This document shows positions 28,164 to 38,506 of a DNA stretch of 64,000 nt, in pieces; the first letter of the stretch is position 1, and each line of letters opens with the position of its first letter. The notes below the pieces were generated by a model. It made no database searches. It had not been told where the DNA came from and saw nothing but the letters and a program-made list of their open reading frames with translations. The stretch is from an uncultured Victivallales bacterium (GTDB lineage: Bacteria > Verrucomicrobiota > Lentisphaeria > Oligosphaerales > JAFGRS01). The stretch is from contig CAILUI010000053.1 of NCBI GenBank assembly GCA_903837355.1, forward strand, positions 1-64,000, given 5' to 3'. Position numbers and translations under genes: made by a program.

Positions 28164-30287
28164 TCAGTCGCCTGCGCCGATCCAGAACGACCAGAGCTTG
28201 GCGTTGGTCATCACGAAGCGCAGGCGCAGCCCCGCACCGCTGGCTTCGGGAACCGTAGCGTGCAGGCCCCAGGACAGGCCGGCGGCGCTGGCGTCGCCGC
28301 TGCACGGCGTGCAGCGGGCAGCCTCGTAGCCCGGCAGTGGCGTGCCCTGGGCGTCGCAGACCTCCGCCCGCACGGAACCACCGGGGCCCGTCTGTGCATT
28401 CACGTGCAGCGGTCCCGGCGCAAAGTGGAGCGGCCGCGTCAGCAGCGTGCCCTCCTCCGCGCCGGCAGCCAGGGCGGCAAAGCCGTCGAGCCGTAGCGTC
28501 GCCAGGCCGATGTCGTAGGTGTGCGCCGCCACATGCGGGTGCGGCGAACCCGCGTACAGCAGTAGAATGGCATCGTCCAGCACGACCAGCGAAGAAGCCG
28601 TGCGGATCTGGCGACGGTCGAAGCTGCCAGGTTCGCCGGTCGCCAGGAAAGGGGCGCCGAAAAATGGCCGTTCCCAGGCAAACCCGTCTCGGCTCACCAC
28701 CAGTTCCGGCCAGGTGGTCGGGGTATCGGCCTGCCAGTCCGCCGATGCCGGCAGCGCCGGGAAGATCCACACCAGGCCCACGTAGAGCCCCTGGTACGGC
28801 GTGACGGAGAGGCTGTAGAACTGCCAGTTCCGCTCGCGGTCCGCGGGGGTGGGCAGGTAGACGGCAACGGGGGGACTCCAGGTCTCGAAGTCGCTACTTT
28901 CGGTCCGCGCGACCGAGCGCTGACCGCCGATGTACATCCTGACAAAAGCGACGTACCGCCCCCGGTCGGCATCCCAGAAGGCACACTGTCCCGTGTCGCT
29001 GATGAACCCCGGCAAGACCGGGTTCCGCGCCGATGGCGTCCACTGGATCCCGTCCGGCGAGAAGGCGACATCGATGCCGGCCGGGCCGCGGGTCTGCGCC
29101 TCCGGGGTCACGGGAACCGGAAAGTCGGCAGTGAACAGCTTGTAGCGCCGGGCAGGGTCCGGATCGTGCTCATCCCGAAAGACGCTGGGACCATGGGGGG
29201 AATAGCGGCCGGGGTAGACGACGTTGGTCTTCTGCCCCGCGAACTCGACCAGGTCCAGGAGCGGCTTGCGCCAGTGCAGACCGCGGTCGCTGGACTCGGC
29301 ATAGGCCATGAGGATTTCGTAGGGGCGGCTCATGGCCGAGTAGAAGAGCTGCAGGCGGCGGCCAGCCGGGTCCCAGACGGCACTGCCGTACAGCTCGCAG
29401 CGCGCCGCCTCCCAAGGGTACTCCCGCCGCAGGACAGGATTGAGGGGAGACTTGGTCGCTTCGCCCTGCACGCGCTGGAGCCTGGCGGTGCTCTCCAGCA
29501 GCCAGTCATCGAGGAACAACTGGCGCCGCGTGCCGATCGCCAGAGGTCCCTGGGGTGCCTGCTCGCGCGCAATAGTCATAGCAATACGCTCCCACTCGGC
29601 TTCACCGGTGCCCGCGCCGACCGGATGACCGAACAGGAGCCCGTAGTAGTTCAGGCTCGCGCACGGCGTCAGGTCGGCGATGCGGACGGTTAGCGGGGCA
29701 CCAGGATCGCCTTCGATCGTCAGATCCAGGCAGTCGTCGTCCGGACCCGGCTTGCCGCGCTCCACCTGGAAACTGTAACTGCGCATGATATCGGCAGCCA
29801 GGCAGCGACGGGCGATGATCTCGCCCGCGCCGCTCCCCCCGAAGTCCAGGAACAGCACTTCGTCGTCATCCGGACCCGCCTCATGGAGCAGAAAACCCAA
29901 GCCAAAGCGTCGGTCCTGCAGGGAGGCCTGCACACAGACAGCGGCCGGCGAACCGGCCGCCGCCAGCACGCGCAAACGCACCTCGCAGCGCAGGCTGCAG
30001 GCGCTGTCCAACTCGCGCGGCGTGAAGGCCCGGAAATAGTAACGCCCATCGGCAAGCGGACTGTCGTCGACGGTACGCAACCGGGGACTCGCCGCCGCCG
30101 GGAAGTCCGCCTGCCCGAGGCCCGAGGACACAAAGCCCAGGGCGGGGATGGCGCTGGGCTCCTGCCCGCAGGCCGCCTCGTAGAGGAGCGCGAGGTCAGC
30201 CTCGGCTGCCAGTGCGGCATGGTCCGGGCCGCAGAAGCCGGCGACCAGAGCCAGTATCGCCACCAGCGCATGCCGGGAGAAGCTCAT
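28164..30287 (-). CDS. Secreted beta-propeller glycosidase-like protein (GH32/GH43-like)
   Basis: The ATG at 30287 starts a signal peptide (ALVAILALVAGFCGPDHAALA), giving 707 residues. About 30-240 is a beta-sandwich region. About 245-620 is a propeller with blades such as AYAESSDRGLHWRKPLLDL, VAFSPDGIQWTPSARNPVL and ARTESSDFETWSPPV. The C-terminal ~90 residues form another sandwich (GLHATVPEASGAGLRLRFV). It has the same overall plan as the protein at 19951-22002 but is not a close copy. Its start codon overlaps the stop of the upstream endonuclease-like gene by four bases (ATGA), so the two are translationally coupled. Probable extracellular glycan hydrolase. Confidence 0.77.
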   Translation of the reverse strand: MSFSRHALVAILALVAGFCGPDHAALAAEADLALLYEAACGQEPSAIPALGFVSSGLGQADFPAAASPRLRTVDDSPLADGRYYFRAFTPRELDSACSLRCEVRLRVLAAAGSPAAVCVQASLQDRRFGLGFLLHEAGPDDDEVLFLDFGGSGAGEIIARRCLAADIMRSYSFQVERGKPGPDDDCLDLTIEGDPGAPLTVRIADLTPCASLNYYGLLFGHPVGAGTGEAEWERIAMTIAREQAPQGPLAIGTRRQLFLDDWLLESTARLQRVQGEATKSPLNPVLRREYPWEAARCELYGSAVWDPAGRRLQLFYSAMSRPYEILMAYAESSDRGLHWRKPLLDLVEFAGQKTNVVYPGRYSPHGPSVFRDEHDPDPARRYKLFTADFPVPVTPEAQTRGPAGIDVAFSPDGIQWTPSARNPVLPGFISDTGQCAFWDADRGRYVAFVRMYIGGQRSVARTESSDFETWSPPVAVYLPTPADRERNWQFYSLSVTPYQGLYVGLVWIFPALPASADWQADTPTTWPELVVSRDGFAWERPFFGAPFLATGEPGSFDRRQIRTASSLVVLDDAILLLYAGSPHPHVAAHTYDIGLATLRLDGFAALAAGAEEGTLLTRPLHFAPGPLHVNAQTGPGGSVRAEVCDAQGTPLPGYEAARCTPCSGDASAAGLSWGLHATVPEASGAGLRLRFVMTNAKLWSFWIGAGD

Positions 30288-31018
30288 AGCGGCCCGCGGC
30301 CCCTCCCCGATCCACCGACCACACGAGTCCATTCCAGCGCGGCCCGTACGGGCCGGTGGTCGGAGGTCAGCCCGTCGGCGATAACCTCGACGGCTTCGAC
30401 GCGCCAGGCTCCGGCAGGTCCGGCCAGGATGTAGTCAAGGCGCTCCGTCGGCGCGTCGGCGGGGTAGGTCGGCGGTCCGGCCAGGCTCGCGGCCGCCTGC
30501 CAGGCAGTTACCAGGCTCTGCACCAGCGCGCTGTCCGGGGTAGAGTTGAGGTCCCCGGCCAGGATGAAGGGGACGCCGCGCGCCGCGGCGGCCCGCTGGA
30601 GCAGCGGCAGGGCGAGCGCACGCTGGTCGGCGTCCAGGTCCAGATGGGTGGCGCAGAAGCGCAACGGCCGGCCGGCCCAGACCACGTCGACAGTCAGCAG
30701 ACAGCGCGGCTCCTGGCCCGGCAGCGGCAGCACCGACCACGCCTCCACGGCCAGCCGGCTCAACACCAGAATGCCATACTGGCCGCCCTGGAAGGGGATG
30801 GCCGGCCCGAAGTATGGGCGCATGCCGGTGTGGCGCGCCAGGTCTGCCGCCTGGTCGATGTTACCGCTGCGGGTGCAGCCAACATCGACCTCCTGGATCG
30901 CCACCAGGTCGCAGTCCAAGGCGGCGATGACGGCGGCGCTACGGCCAAGGTCCAGCCGCTCGTCCAGGCCCAGGCCGTGGCGGATGTTGTAGGTGGCAAT
31001 GCGGAGCGACATGGGCAT
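30284..31018 (-). CDS. Endonuclease/exonuclease/phosphatase family protein
   Basis: A 244-residue protein with the full metal-phosphoesterase motif set: IATYNIRHG near the start (Asn ligand), AIQEVD (Glu ligand), THLDLD, AGDLNSTPDS (Asp/Asn) and the terminal SDHRPV (Asp-His). It could hydrolyse phosphodiesters in DNA, phospholipids or inositol phosphates. No clear signal peptide is visible. Translation could start at 31018 or at the ATG two codons downstream (31012); neither has a good ribosome binding site. It is coupled by a four-base overlap to the secreted propeller protein gene. The exact substrate is unknown. Confidence 0.85.
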   Translation of the reverse strand: MPMSLRIATYNIRHGLGLDERLDLGRSAAVIAALDCDLVAIQEVDVGCTRSGNIDQAADLARHTGMRPYFGPAIPFQGGQYGILVLSRLAVEAWSVLPLPGQEPRCLLTVDVVWAGRPLRFCATHLDLDADQRALALPLLQRAAAARGVPFILAGDLNSTPDSALVQSLVTAWQAAASLAGPPTYPADAPTERLDYILAGPAGAWRVEAVEVIADGLTSDHRPVRAALEWTRVVGGSGRGRGPL

Positions 31019-31080
31019 GGAGTCTGGTTTGGGATGGACCGCAGCGTCCTAACCGTTGTCAGTCCAGCGCCAGGTGGACG

Positions 31081-31226
31081 GTTGTCGTGGTCGTCGTCGT
31101 GATCGGACCCGGTGTTATCGCGTGGCCCCGGCCGCGACGGCAGGCACCACGACAACGACAACGAGCACGAGAACAAGAACGACAACGACTACGACAACGA
31201 CTACGAGAACGAGTACGAGAACGACA
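31081..31226. repeat. ACGANN hexamer array with adjoining inverted repeat
   Basis: From 31149 to 31226 there are 13 consecutive hexamers, twelve of the form ACGANN (ACGACA, ACGAGA, ACGACT, ACGAGT, ACGAGC) and one ACAAGA. Just to the left, GTTGTCGTGGT (31081-31091) is the exact reverse complement of ACCACGACAAC (31146-31156), so the array can pair back over a ~54-base GC-rich loop. It sits in the 241-base gap downstream of leuS. I recall similar simple arrays in PVC genomes. Confidence 0.65.
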
Positions 31227-31259
31227 GAGGGTCATGGACCCTTGCCCGTCGGGCCGATC

Positions 31260-33848
31260 TCAGCGCACAACAATGTTGACCAGGCGGCCGGGCACGGCGA
31301 TGATCTTGACCACCGTCTTGCCCTCCAGCAGCGCGCTGATCCTGGCATCGGCCCGGACAGCAGCCTCCATCTGCGCGGCGGTCACGCCGGTCGGCAGCAT
31401 CATCTTGGCGCGCGGCTTGCCCTGGATCTGGATGACGATCTCGACTTCGGCCAACTGCAGTTTGGAGCGGTCGCAGACAGGGTAGGGCTGGTGCGCCAGC
31501 GAGGTCGTATGGCCGAGACGTTGCCAGAGCTCTTCGGCCAGATGCGGCGCGTACGGCGCCAGCAGCAGGACGAAGGCTTCCATGGCCGCGCGCGGACGGG
31601 CCTCGGCCTTGCCAAACTCGTTCATGAACACCATCATCTGGCTGATCGCGGTGTTGAAGTTCAGGCTGGCCGTATCCTCCTCGACCTTGGCGATCGTCTG
31701 CTGCAGCAGGCGCTCCTGCTCGGGCGTCGCGGGCCGATCGCCGATCGCCTGCGAGAGGGCCCCGTCGGCACCGACGATCATCTTCCAGACCCGATGCAGG
31801 AAACGGTAGACGCCCTCGATGTCCCGCGTCTGCCAGGGCTTCATAGCTTGCAGCGGTCCCATGAACATCTCGTACAGGCGGAAGCTGTCGGCGCCGTACT
31901 CAGCCACGATCTCGTCGGGATTCACCACGTTCTTCAGCGACTTCGACATCTTTGCCGGGAACTCCGTGAGTTCCTCGCCGGTCGCTTTGCTGAAGAAGGC
32001 GCCGTCACGTTTCTCCACCTGGTCATTGGGGACCAGGGCCCCGCGGGCATCGCGGTAGGCCATGCCCAGGATCATGCCCTGGTTGATCAGGCGCTGGAAT
32101 GGCTCCTTGGTGCTCACATAGCCGAGGTCAAAGAGGACCTTGTGCCAGAAGCGGGCATAGAGCAGGTGCAGAACCGCATGCTCGGCGCCGCCGACGTAGA
32201 GGTCCACCGGCATCCAGTAGCGTTCCTTGGCGGGATCCCAGGGTGCGGCGTCATTGTGGGCGTCGAGGTAGCGCAGGTAGTACCAGCACGAGCCGGCCCA
32301 CTGCGGCATGGTGTGCGTCTCGCGGCGACCGCGCTGGCCGGTCTTGGGATCGACGTAGTCCAACCAGGCACCCGCGTTGGCCAGCGGCGACTCGCCGGTG
32401 CCCGAGGGAGTGATGTCGTCCATCTCCGGCAGCACCACCGGCAGTTCCTCATCGAGCAGCTTGATGGTACCGTCCGCCATGTGCGCGACCGGGAAGGGCT
32501 CGCCCCAGTAGCGCTGCCGACTGAACAGCCAATCGCGCAGTTTGTAGTTGACCATGCGCCGGCCGATGCCCTGGCGCTCCAGCCAGTCGATGATGGTCGC
32601 GGTGGCGGCGGCTTGGGAGAGGCCGTTGAGGCTGACCTCGGCGTTGGCGCTGCAGATCATGCGGCCCTCGCCCGGCCAGCAGGCCGCGCCGGCCAGCACG
32701 TCGGCCACCGTCACCCCGGCCGCGGCAGCCGCCTTGGCCTCGGGCTCCATGATGCAGCGGATGGCAATGCCAAAGCGCCGTGCAAACTCGAAGTCGCGAG
32801 TATCATGGGCCGGAACGGACATGATGGCACCGGTGCCGTAGCCCATCAGGACATAGTCGCTGATCCAGATCGGGATGCGCTCGCCGGTCACGGGGTTGAG
32901 GGCGCAGCGCCCCAGGAAAACGCCGGTCTTCTCGCGGCTCAGTTCGGTGCGGTCCAGGTCGCTCTTGACCAGGGCCTCTCGACGGTATGCCGCGACCGCC
33001 GCCGCCTGCTCGGGCGTGGTGATCTGCTCCACCAACGGGTGCTCCGGAGCGAGAACCATGTAGGTGGCGCCAAACAGCGTATCCGGACGCGTGGTGTAAA
33101 CCCGGATGGCGGCGTCCTGGCCGTCGACGCGGAAGTCGACTTCGGCGCCGGTGCTCTTGCCGATCCAGTTGCGCTGCATCTCCTTGATGCCTTCCGGCCA
33201 GTCCAGCCCCTCCAGATCCTCGAGCAGACGCTCGGCGTAGGCTGTGATCTTCAACACCCACTGTTTCATGGGTTTGCGGACGACCGGATGGTCGCCACGC
33301 TCGCTGCGCCCGTTGATGACCTCTTCGTTGGCGAGCACGGTGCCCAGGGCCGGACACCAGTTGACCGCGACCTCGTCGACGTACGCCAGCCCCTTCTTGT
33401 AGAGCTGGCAGAAGATCCACTGCGTCCAGCGGTAGTAGCCCGTGTCGGTGGTGTTGATCTCGCGATCCCAGTCATAGCTGAAACCGAACGACTGGATCTG
33501 CCGGCGGAAACTATCGATGTTCTTGCGGGTAGTGACCCGCGGCGGCGTGCCGGTCTGCATGGCGTACTGCTCAGCCGGCAGTCCGAAAGCATCCCAGCCC
33601 ATGGTATGCAGGACGTTACGGCCCTTCATGCGCTGGTACCTGCAGAAGATGTCCGTGGCCGTGTAGCCTTCAGGGTGTCCGACATGCAGGCCAGCCCCGC
33701 TGGGGTAGGGGAACATGTCGAGCACGTAGAGCTTGGGACGGCTGGCGTCAAGATCAACGGCTTTGAAGGTCTTCTGGCTCAACCAGAATGCCTGCCACTT
33801 GGGCTCGATGACCGACGGATCATAGACCGCTACGCTGTCGCTCGCCAT
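31260..33848 (-). CDS. leuS: Leucyl-tRNA synthetase
   Basis: An 862-residue cytoplasmic class Ia synthetase charging tRNA-Leu. The ATG at 33848 has GGAGG about five to seven bases upstream and gives the normal N-terminus ([14 protein letters not shown]); a longer in-frame ATG is less likely. The HIGH motif is present as HVGH near residue 53 ([18 protein letters not shown]). The CP1 editing domain follows, with [19 protein letters not shown] is intact at about residue 633 ([15 protein letters not shown]). The anticodon-binding and C-terminal domains are complete, ending RLVNIVVR. Length is typical of bacterial LeuRS. It is 93 bases downstream of the glycogen phosphorylase gene on the same strand. 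Confidence 0.97.
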   Translation of the reverse strand: MASDSVAVYDPSVIEPKWQAFWLSQKTFKAVDLDASRPKLYVLDMFPYPSGAGLHVGHPEGYTATDIFCRYQRMKGRNVLHTMGWDAFGLPAEQYAMQTGTPPRVTTRKNIDSFRRQIQSFGFSYDWDREINTTDTGYYRWTQWIFCQLYKKGLAYVDEVAVNWCPALGTVLANEEVINGRSERGDHPVVRKPMKQWVLKITAYAERLLEDLEGLDWPEGIKEMQRNWIGKSTGAEVDFRVDGQDAAIRVYTTRPDTLFGATYMVLAPEHPLVEQITTPEQAAAVAAYRREALVKSDLDRTELSREKTGVFLGRCALNPVTGERIPIWISDYVLMGYGTGAIMSVPAHDTRDFEFARRFGIAIRCIMEPEAKAAAAAGVTVADVLAGAACWPGEGRMICSANAEVSLNGLSQAAATATIIDWLERQGIGRRMVNYKLRDWLFSRQRYWGEPFPVAHMADGTIKLLDEELPVVLPEMDDITPSGTGESPLANAGAWLDYVDPKTGQRGRRETHTMPQWAGSCWYYLRYLDAHNDAAPWDPAKERYWMPVDLYVGGAEHAVLHLLYARFWHKVLFDLGYVSTKEPFQRLINQGMILGMAYRDARGALVPNDQVEKRDGAFFSKATGEELTEFPAKMSKSLKNVVNPDEIVAEYGADSFRLYEMFMGPLQAMKPWQTRDIEGVYRFLHRVWKMIVGADGALSQAIGDRPATPEQERLLQQTIAKVEEDTASLNFNTAISQMMVFMNEFGKAEARPRAAMEAFVLLLAPYAPHLAEELWQRLGHTTSLAHQPYPVCDRSKLQLAEVEIVIQIQGKPRAKMMLPTGVTAAQMEAAVRADARISALLEGKTVVKIIAVPGRLVNIVVR

Positions 33849-33941
33849 ACCTGCCTCCATTGCCACACGCACCCCCCGCCAGGGCCAGCGCCCGCGGGGA
33901 CAAACCCCGTAGTCTACCGCCGATTCCCCAAAGCGCCAGGT

Positions 33942-36488
33942 TCAGCGCTGCCACCGGATGCGTGCGCTTTCCAGCGGGATCGCGACCCCCGCGCAGTGCG
34001 GTATCACGCGCGCGGTGTAGTGCGCGGGCGGGCGGCTGGCCGGGACCGCGGCACTGTACATGTAGCCGCCGGCGGCGCCGGCCAGCGGACGCATGCGCTC
34101 CATCTGCTGCCGCACGGGGCCGGCCCCGTGGACGCCGTCGGCATAGAGTTCGACGCGCACAGCCTGAGGGTCGATCTCATTGAGGTAGACCGGGATGTCA
34201 AACTGATGCTGCTCGCCGTGAGTCTCCACGGTCGCTTCACCGAAGTGCAGCGTCGCCCACTTCTGTTCCAGGCTGCGCTGCCACTCGACCATCTCCCTGC
34301 CCCTGGCGCCGTCACGGGCGACGCGCGCCTGGTAGGCGGTCGCCGCCGGCAGGTAGTGCTGCTCGGTGTAGGCGCGCACCGTGCGTGTGGCGGAGAAACG
34401 CGGCGTCAACTGTGCCATGCTCTCCCGCATCCGAGCGACCCAGGCCGTCGGGATACCCTGGGCGTTGCGGGCATAGAACTCCGGGATGACGTCCTGTTCG
34501 AGCCGCGTGTAGAGCATCTCGGCTTCGGCGGCGTCCCAGGCCGGATCGTCGCCGTGCTCCTGACCGTCGCCTAGCGCCCAGCCCACGGCGGGGCTGTAGG
34601 CTTCCGCCCACCAGCCGTCCAGTTCGGAGAGGTTAAGACCGCCGTTGACGAGCACTTTCATGCCGCTGGTGCCGCACGCTTCCCAGGGCCGCCGCGGCGT
34701 GTTGATCCAAACATCAACCCCCTGCACCAGGTACTCGCTCAGCAGCATGTTGTAGTCACTGAAGAAGACCACATGACGGCGGGCGGCAGGCTGCTCGATG
34801 AACCGCGTCCATTGCTGGATCAGGGCCTGGCCGGCAGGATCCGCGGGATGCGCCTTACCGGCGAGGACGAGTTGCACCGGGCGCAGCGGGTTGCTCAACA
34901 GGCGCAGCAGCCGCTCGGGGTCGTGCAGCAGCATATTGGGGCGCTTGTAGGTGGCGAAGCGGCGCGCAAAGCCCAGGGTCAGGACATTGGGGTCGAACAG
35001 GTGGCGTGCTTCTTCCACCGCCTCGGGTGACGCCCCCGATGCGGCCCGCTGCCGGGACAGGCGCGTGCGGGCATAGTCCACAAAGGACTTGCTGGCGGCG
35101 ATGCGGAACTGCCAGAGGCTGGCGTCGGAGACGCGGCGGATGTCCCGCTCCAGGGTCTCCGTCGTCCCCAGCCAGCGGTCCTTCCCACAGGCCTCCGTCC
35201 ACAGATCGTCAGCCTCGGCCGAGTCCCAGGTCGGCATGTGGACGCCGTTGGTGACGTGTCCGATCGGGACCTCGGCCGCGGGCCACTGCGGGAAGAGTGG
35301 CCCAAACAGGTGCCGGCTGACCTCCCCATGCAGGCGGCTCACGCCATTGACGGCCCCGCTCCCGCGGATCGCCAGGTAGGCCATGTTGAAGCTCTCCGCG
35401 GCGTCGTCAGGATTCCGGCGCCCCAGGGCCAGCAGTTCGTACAGCGTCAGGCCAAGCCGGTGCTCGGCATAGCGCCCAAGGTACTGCTCGATGAGGGCCG
35501 GGGAGAAGCGGTCGAACCCCGCGGTCACGGCCGTATGGGTAGTGAAGAGGTTCCCCGCGCGCGTGATGGCCAGGGCAACCGCGAAGGGCTGGTCCGTCTC
35601 CTCCATGCAGGCCCGCGCCCGCTCCAGAACGGCGAAGGCCGCGTGCCCCTCGTTCAGGTGACAGACGTCCGGCCGCAACCCGAGCGCCCGGAGCAAGCGC
35701 CAGCCGCCGATCCCCAGCACCAGCTCCTGCTTCAAGCGCAGCTCCGGACCGCCCCCGTAAAGCTCGCTGGTAATGCCCCGGTGCGCGGGGGAATTCGCCA
35801 CGTCGTTGCTGTCCAGCAGATAGAGTTTCACGCGGCCGACCTGCACCTGCCAGGCGCGCAGCCAGACCGAGCAGCCGGGCAAGGCAACTTCCAGGCGCAG
35901 CCACTCGCCATTCGGGCGCCGCAGGGGCGTGATCGGCAGTTGCCCGGGATCGTTGTACGGGTAAAGGGCCTGTTGCGCGCCGTTCTGGTCGATCTCCTGG
36001 CGGAAGTAGCCCTGCTGGTAGAGCAGCCCGACGCCGACCACCGGCACGCCCATGTCGCTGGCCGCCTTGAGCTGGTCCCCGGCCACGTTGCCCAGTCCGC
36101 CCGAGTAGATCGGGAGGGCCTCGCTCAGCATGAACTCCATACTGAAGTACGCCACACAGGTCAGGGGCGCCTGCGGATGAGCCTGCTGAAACCACGCCGG
36201 CCCGGTCTCGGCCTGCTTCTTGGCCCGCAGGAGGGCGTCAACGCGCTGCCGAAAGGCGGGATCGGCCAGGACCTCCCGGACTTTCTCGCGGGAGGCAGTC
36301 TGCAGGACATCCCAGGGGTGGTGGGTCAGCTCCCACAGCACCGGATCAAGCTGCCGCCAGATAGGGTCGGTAGCATGGTCCCACGACCAGCGCATGTCCA
36401 GGGCCAGCGCCGTCAGGCAATCGAAGCCCTCGATGTCCGTGGGCAGGAAGCTGTTCAGAGGCGTGCAGGCGGGCATGGGTTCACTCAT
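33942..36488 (-). CDS. glgP: Glycogen/alpha-glucan phosphorylase
   Basis: An 848-residue cytoplasmic PLP enzyme that releases glucose-1-phosphate from glycogen or maltodextrins. Residues about 15-110 match the DUF3417 N-terminal domain of the short, archaeal-type phosphorylases. The PLP lysine lies near residue 609 in EACGTSGMKVLVNGG, followed by the SELDGWW segment of the active site. GGLGNVAGDQLKAASDMG near residue 135 is also a family hallmark. The ATG at 36488 has GGAGGG six bases upstream. The upstream 231-base gap to the divergent SulP gene contains small hairpins (GGGT-GAA-ACCC near 36626) but no clear promoter. Confidence 0.95.
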   Translation of the reverse strand: MSEPMPACTPLNSFLPTDIEGFDCLTALALDMRWSWDHATDPIWRQLDPVLWELTHHPWDVLQTASREKVREVLADPAFRQRVDALLRAKKQAETGPAWFQQAHPQAPLTCVAYFSMEFMLSEALPIYSGGLGNVAGDQLKAASDMGVPVVGVGLLYQQGYFRQEIDQNGAQQALYPYNDPGQLPITPLRRPNGEWLRLEVALPGCSVWLRAWQVQVGRVKLYLLDSNDVANSPAHRGITSELYGGGPELRLKQELVLGIGGWRLLRALGLRPDVCHLNEGHAAFAVLERARACMEETDQPFAVALAITRAGNLFTTHTAVTAGFDRFSPALIEQYLGRYAEHRLGLTLYELLALGRRNPDDAAESFNMAYLAIRGSGAVNGVSRLHGEVSRHLFGPLFPQWPAAEVPIGHVTNGVHMPTWDSAEADDLWTEACGKDRWLGTTETLERDIRRVSDASLWQFRIAASKSFVDYARTRLSRQRAASGASPEAVEEARHLFDPNVLTLGFARRFATYKRPNMLLHDPERLLRLLSNPLRPVQLVLAGKAHPADPAGQALIQQWTRFIEQPAARRHVVFFSDYNMLLSEYLVQGVDVWINTPRRPWEACGTSGMKVLVNGGLNLSELDGWWAEAYSPAVGWALGDGQEHGDDPAWDAAEAEMLYTRLEQDVIPEFYARNAQGIPTAWVARMRESMAQLTPRFSATRTVRAYTEQHYLPAATAYQARVARDGARGREMVEWQRSLEQKWATLHFGEATVETHGEQHQFDIPVYLNEIDPQAVRVELYADGVHGAGPVRQQMERMRPLAGAAGGYMYSAAVPASRPPAHYTARVIPHCAGVAIPLESARIRWQR

Positions 36489-36719
36489 GAGTTCCCTCCG
36501 AGGCTGTTCCGCACGGGCTCGCGTTCCTGGACGTTATCGTCCCGGGGGGCCGCCCCGCGGCGTCCGCGACGGCGTCTCACACCGCCGTAATCTCTACCGG
36601 CGTAGGCCGATCACCAACTGATATGGGGTGAAACCCTACGTCCCCACGATACATTGGCAGAGCCGGACGCCGACGCCGCGGCGCGTGGGTAGTCGCGGCT
36701 ACGGGTGGCGTATCAGAGC

Positions 36720-38426
36720 ATGACCACAGCACGCAGACTACTGCCCTTCCTGAGGTGGTTTCCGCTGGATGCGGCAACCGTCCGCGCCGACTTTCTGGCG
36801 GGCGTAACCGTGTCGATGCTGCTGCTTCCGCAAGCCATGGCCTACGCGCAGTTGGCCGGCCTGCCGCCGCACTACGGCCTCTACACGGCCTTCCTGCCGA
36901 CCATCGTGGCCGCGCTGTTTGGCTGGTGCAGCCAGCTCCATACCGGTCCGGTCGCCATGACCTCGCTGCTGACGGCCACGGTGGTGGCCGGCGTCTCGCA
37001 GGCAGCGCCCGAGTCGGAGGCCTACATCGCCACCGCCATCCTGCTGACCCTGCTGGCCGGACTGATCCGGCTGGCGATGGGGGCGCTGCGGCTGGCCGTG
37101 CTGGTGAACTTTCTCTCGCACCCCGTCGTGGTGGGCTTCACCAATGCCGGCGCCCTGATCATCGCCTCGTCGCAACTGGCGCCCTTGCTGGGCTTGCCCC
37201 ACGGGCAACAAGGGCTGTATCTGCCAAGCCTGCTGCGGCTGCTGGGGCGCCTCCATGAGTGCCAACCGGCGGCCCTCGGTTTCGGCCTGGCAGCGCTGGC
37301 GCTGATCCTGGCCCTCCGGCGTTGGCGCCCGCACTGGCCGGGGGTCCTGATCACGCTGGCGGTTGCCATTCTCCTGAGTTGGCTGCTCGGCTTCGAGAGC
37401 CGCTTGGGCGGGCAGGTTGTCGGGGCCATCCCGCGCGGCCTGCCCGCCTTCCGCTGGCCCCACGGTGAGTGGTCCGCAGCACCGCAACTGCTGCTGGGAG
37501 CGTTCGCCATCATGCTGGTCGGATCCATGGAGGTGGTGGCCATCTGCAAGACCCTCTCGGCGAAGACGAAAGAGCCGTTGGACCTGAATCAGGAACTGAT
37601 CGGGCAAGGCCTGGCGGGAGTCGTCGGCAGCCTCTTCCAAGCGTACCCGGTGAGCGGCTCGTTCTCGCGTTCAGCACTGAACCTCTACGCCGGCGCCCGC
37701 ACCGGGCTCTCGTCGGTGTTTGCGGGCCTGCTGGTGCTGCTCTCGCTGCTGTTCCTGACGCCACTGCTGTACTACTTGCCGCGGGCGGTGCTGGGGGCGG
37801 TGATCGTCGCCGCCGTGAGCGGGCTGGTCGATGCCGGCGCCATGCTGCGCATCTGGCGCACGAGCCGCTACGACGGTGTGGCGGCCTGGACGACCTTCGT
37901 CGCCGCCATCGTGCTGGCGCCGCGGGTGGTCGACGGCATCCTCGTCGGCGTCGGCCTGTCGGTCGCCTTCCATCTCTACCAACTCATGCGACCGCACGTT
38001 GCCATTCTGGCGCCCCACCCCGATGGCAGCCTGCGCGATGCCAGGCACCATCGGCTGCTTACGCACACCCAGATCCTGGCCATCCGCTTCGACGGCCGAC
38101 TGGTCTTCGCCAATGCGTCGCATTTCCAGGAGTCGGTGCTCAAGGCCCTGGCGGAGCAACCCACGACACGGGTACTGCTGATCGTGGCCAGCGGCATCAA
38201 CACCGTCGACGCCACCGGCGAGGAGATGCTGCGGCACTTGGTCAACGACCTCACCGCCAGTGGCCTGCGGGTGGCCTTTGCGGCCGTGCGCTGGCCGGTC
38301 CTGGACGTCTTCCAGCGCACCGGCCTGCAAGACCTGATCGGGGCCGCGAACCTCTTCGCCTCCCCCGAGGCAGCCTATGCGGAACTGACACGGCCACCGC
38401 CCATAGCGGACGGCGGTGGAATATGA
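36720..38426 (+). CDS. SulP family anion transporter with STAS domain
   Basis: A 568-residue inner-membrane carrier for sulfate, bicarbonate or a related anion. The N-terminal ~430 residues hold about 10-14 membrane segments, beginning with the family signature FLAGVTVSMLLLPQAMAYAQLAGLPPHYGLY. The C-terminal cytoplasmic STAS domain (about 445-560) includes IASGINTVDATGEE, the phosphorylatable loop region of anti-anti-sigma-like domains. A sulfate role would suit a bacterium degrading sulfated glycans. The ATG at 36720 is used; a GTG five codons upstream (36705) is possible, and neither has a clear ribosome binding site. Confidence 0.9.
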   Translation: MTTARRLLPFLRWFPLDAATVRADFLAGVTVSMLLLPQAMAYAQLAGLPPHYGLYTAFLPTIVAALFGWCSQLHTGPVAMTSLLTATVVAGVSQAAPESEAYIATAILLTLLAGLIRLAMGALRLAVLVNFLSHPVVVGFTNAGALIIASSQLAPLLGLPHGQQGLYLPSLLRLLGRLHECQPAALGFGLAALALILALRRWRPHWPGVLITLAVAILLSWLLGFESRLGGQVVGAIPRGLPAFRWPHGEWSAAPQLLLGAFAIMLVGSMEVVAICKTLSAKTKEPLDLNQELIGQGLAGVVGSLFQAYPVSGSFSRSALNLYAGARTGLSSVFAGLLVLLSLLFLTPLLYYLPRAVLGAVIVAAVSGLVDAGAMLRIWRTSRYDGVAAWTTFVAAIVLAPRVVDGILVGVGLSVAFHLYQLMRPHVAILAPHPDGSLRDARHHRLLTHTQILAIRFDGRLVFANASHFQESVLKALAEQPTTRVLLIVASGINTVDATGEEMLRHLVNDLTASGLRVAFAAVRWPVLDVFQRTGLQDLIGAANLFASPEAAYAELTRPPPIADGGGI

Positions 38427-38506
38427 ATGGACGGCGACAGCAACGCGGCGCGGACCGGCCGGAGTGGATGCCACCCCCCGCCCCCGGCTTACTTGGAGGA
38501 CTCGCC

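Noticed and set aside
31056..34574. A 1172-codon open frame on the plus strand opposite leuS and the end of glgP
   Set aside because: It lies antisense to two well-recognised enzymes and begins in the ACGANN array (poly-Thr), with no domains.
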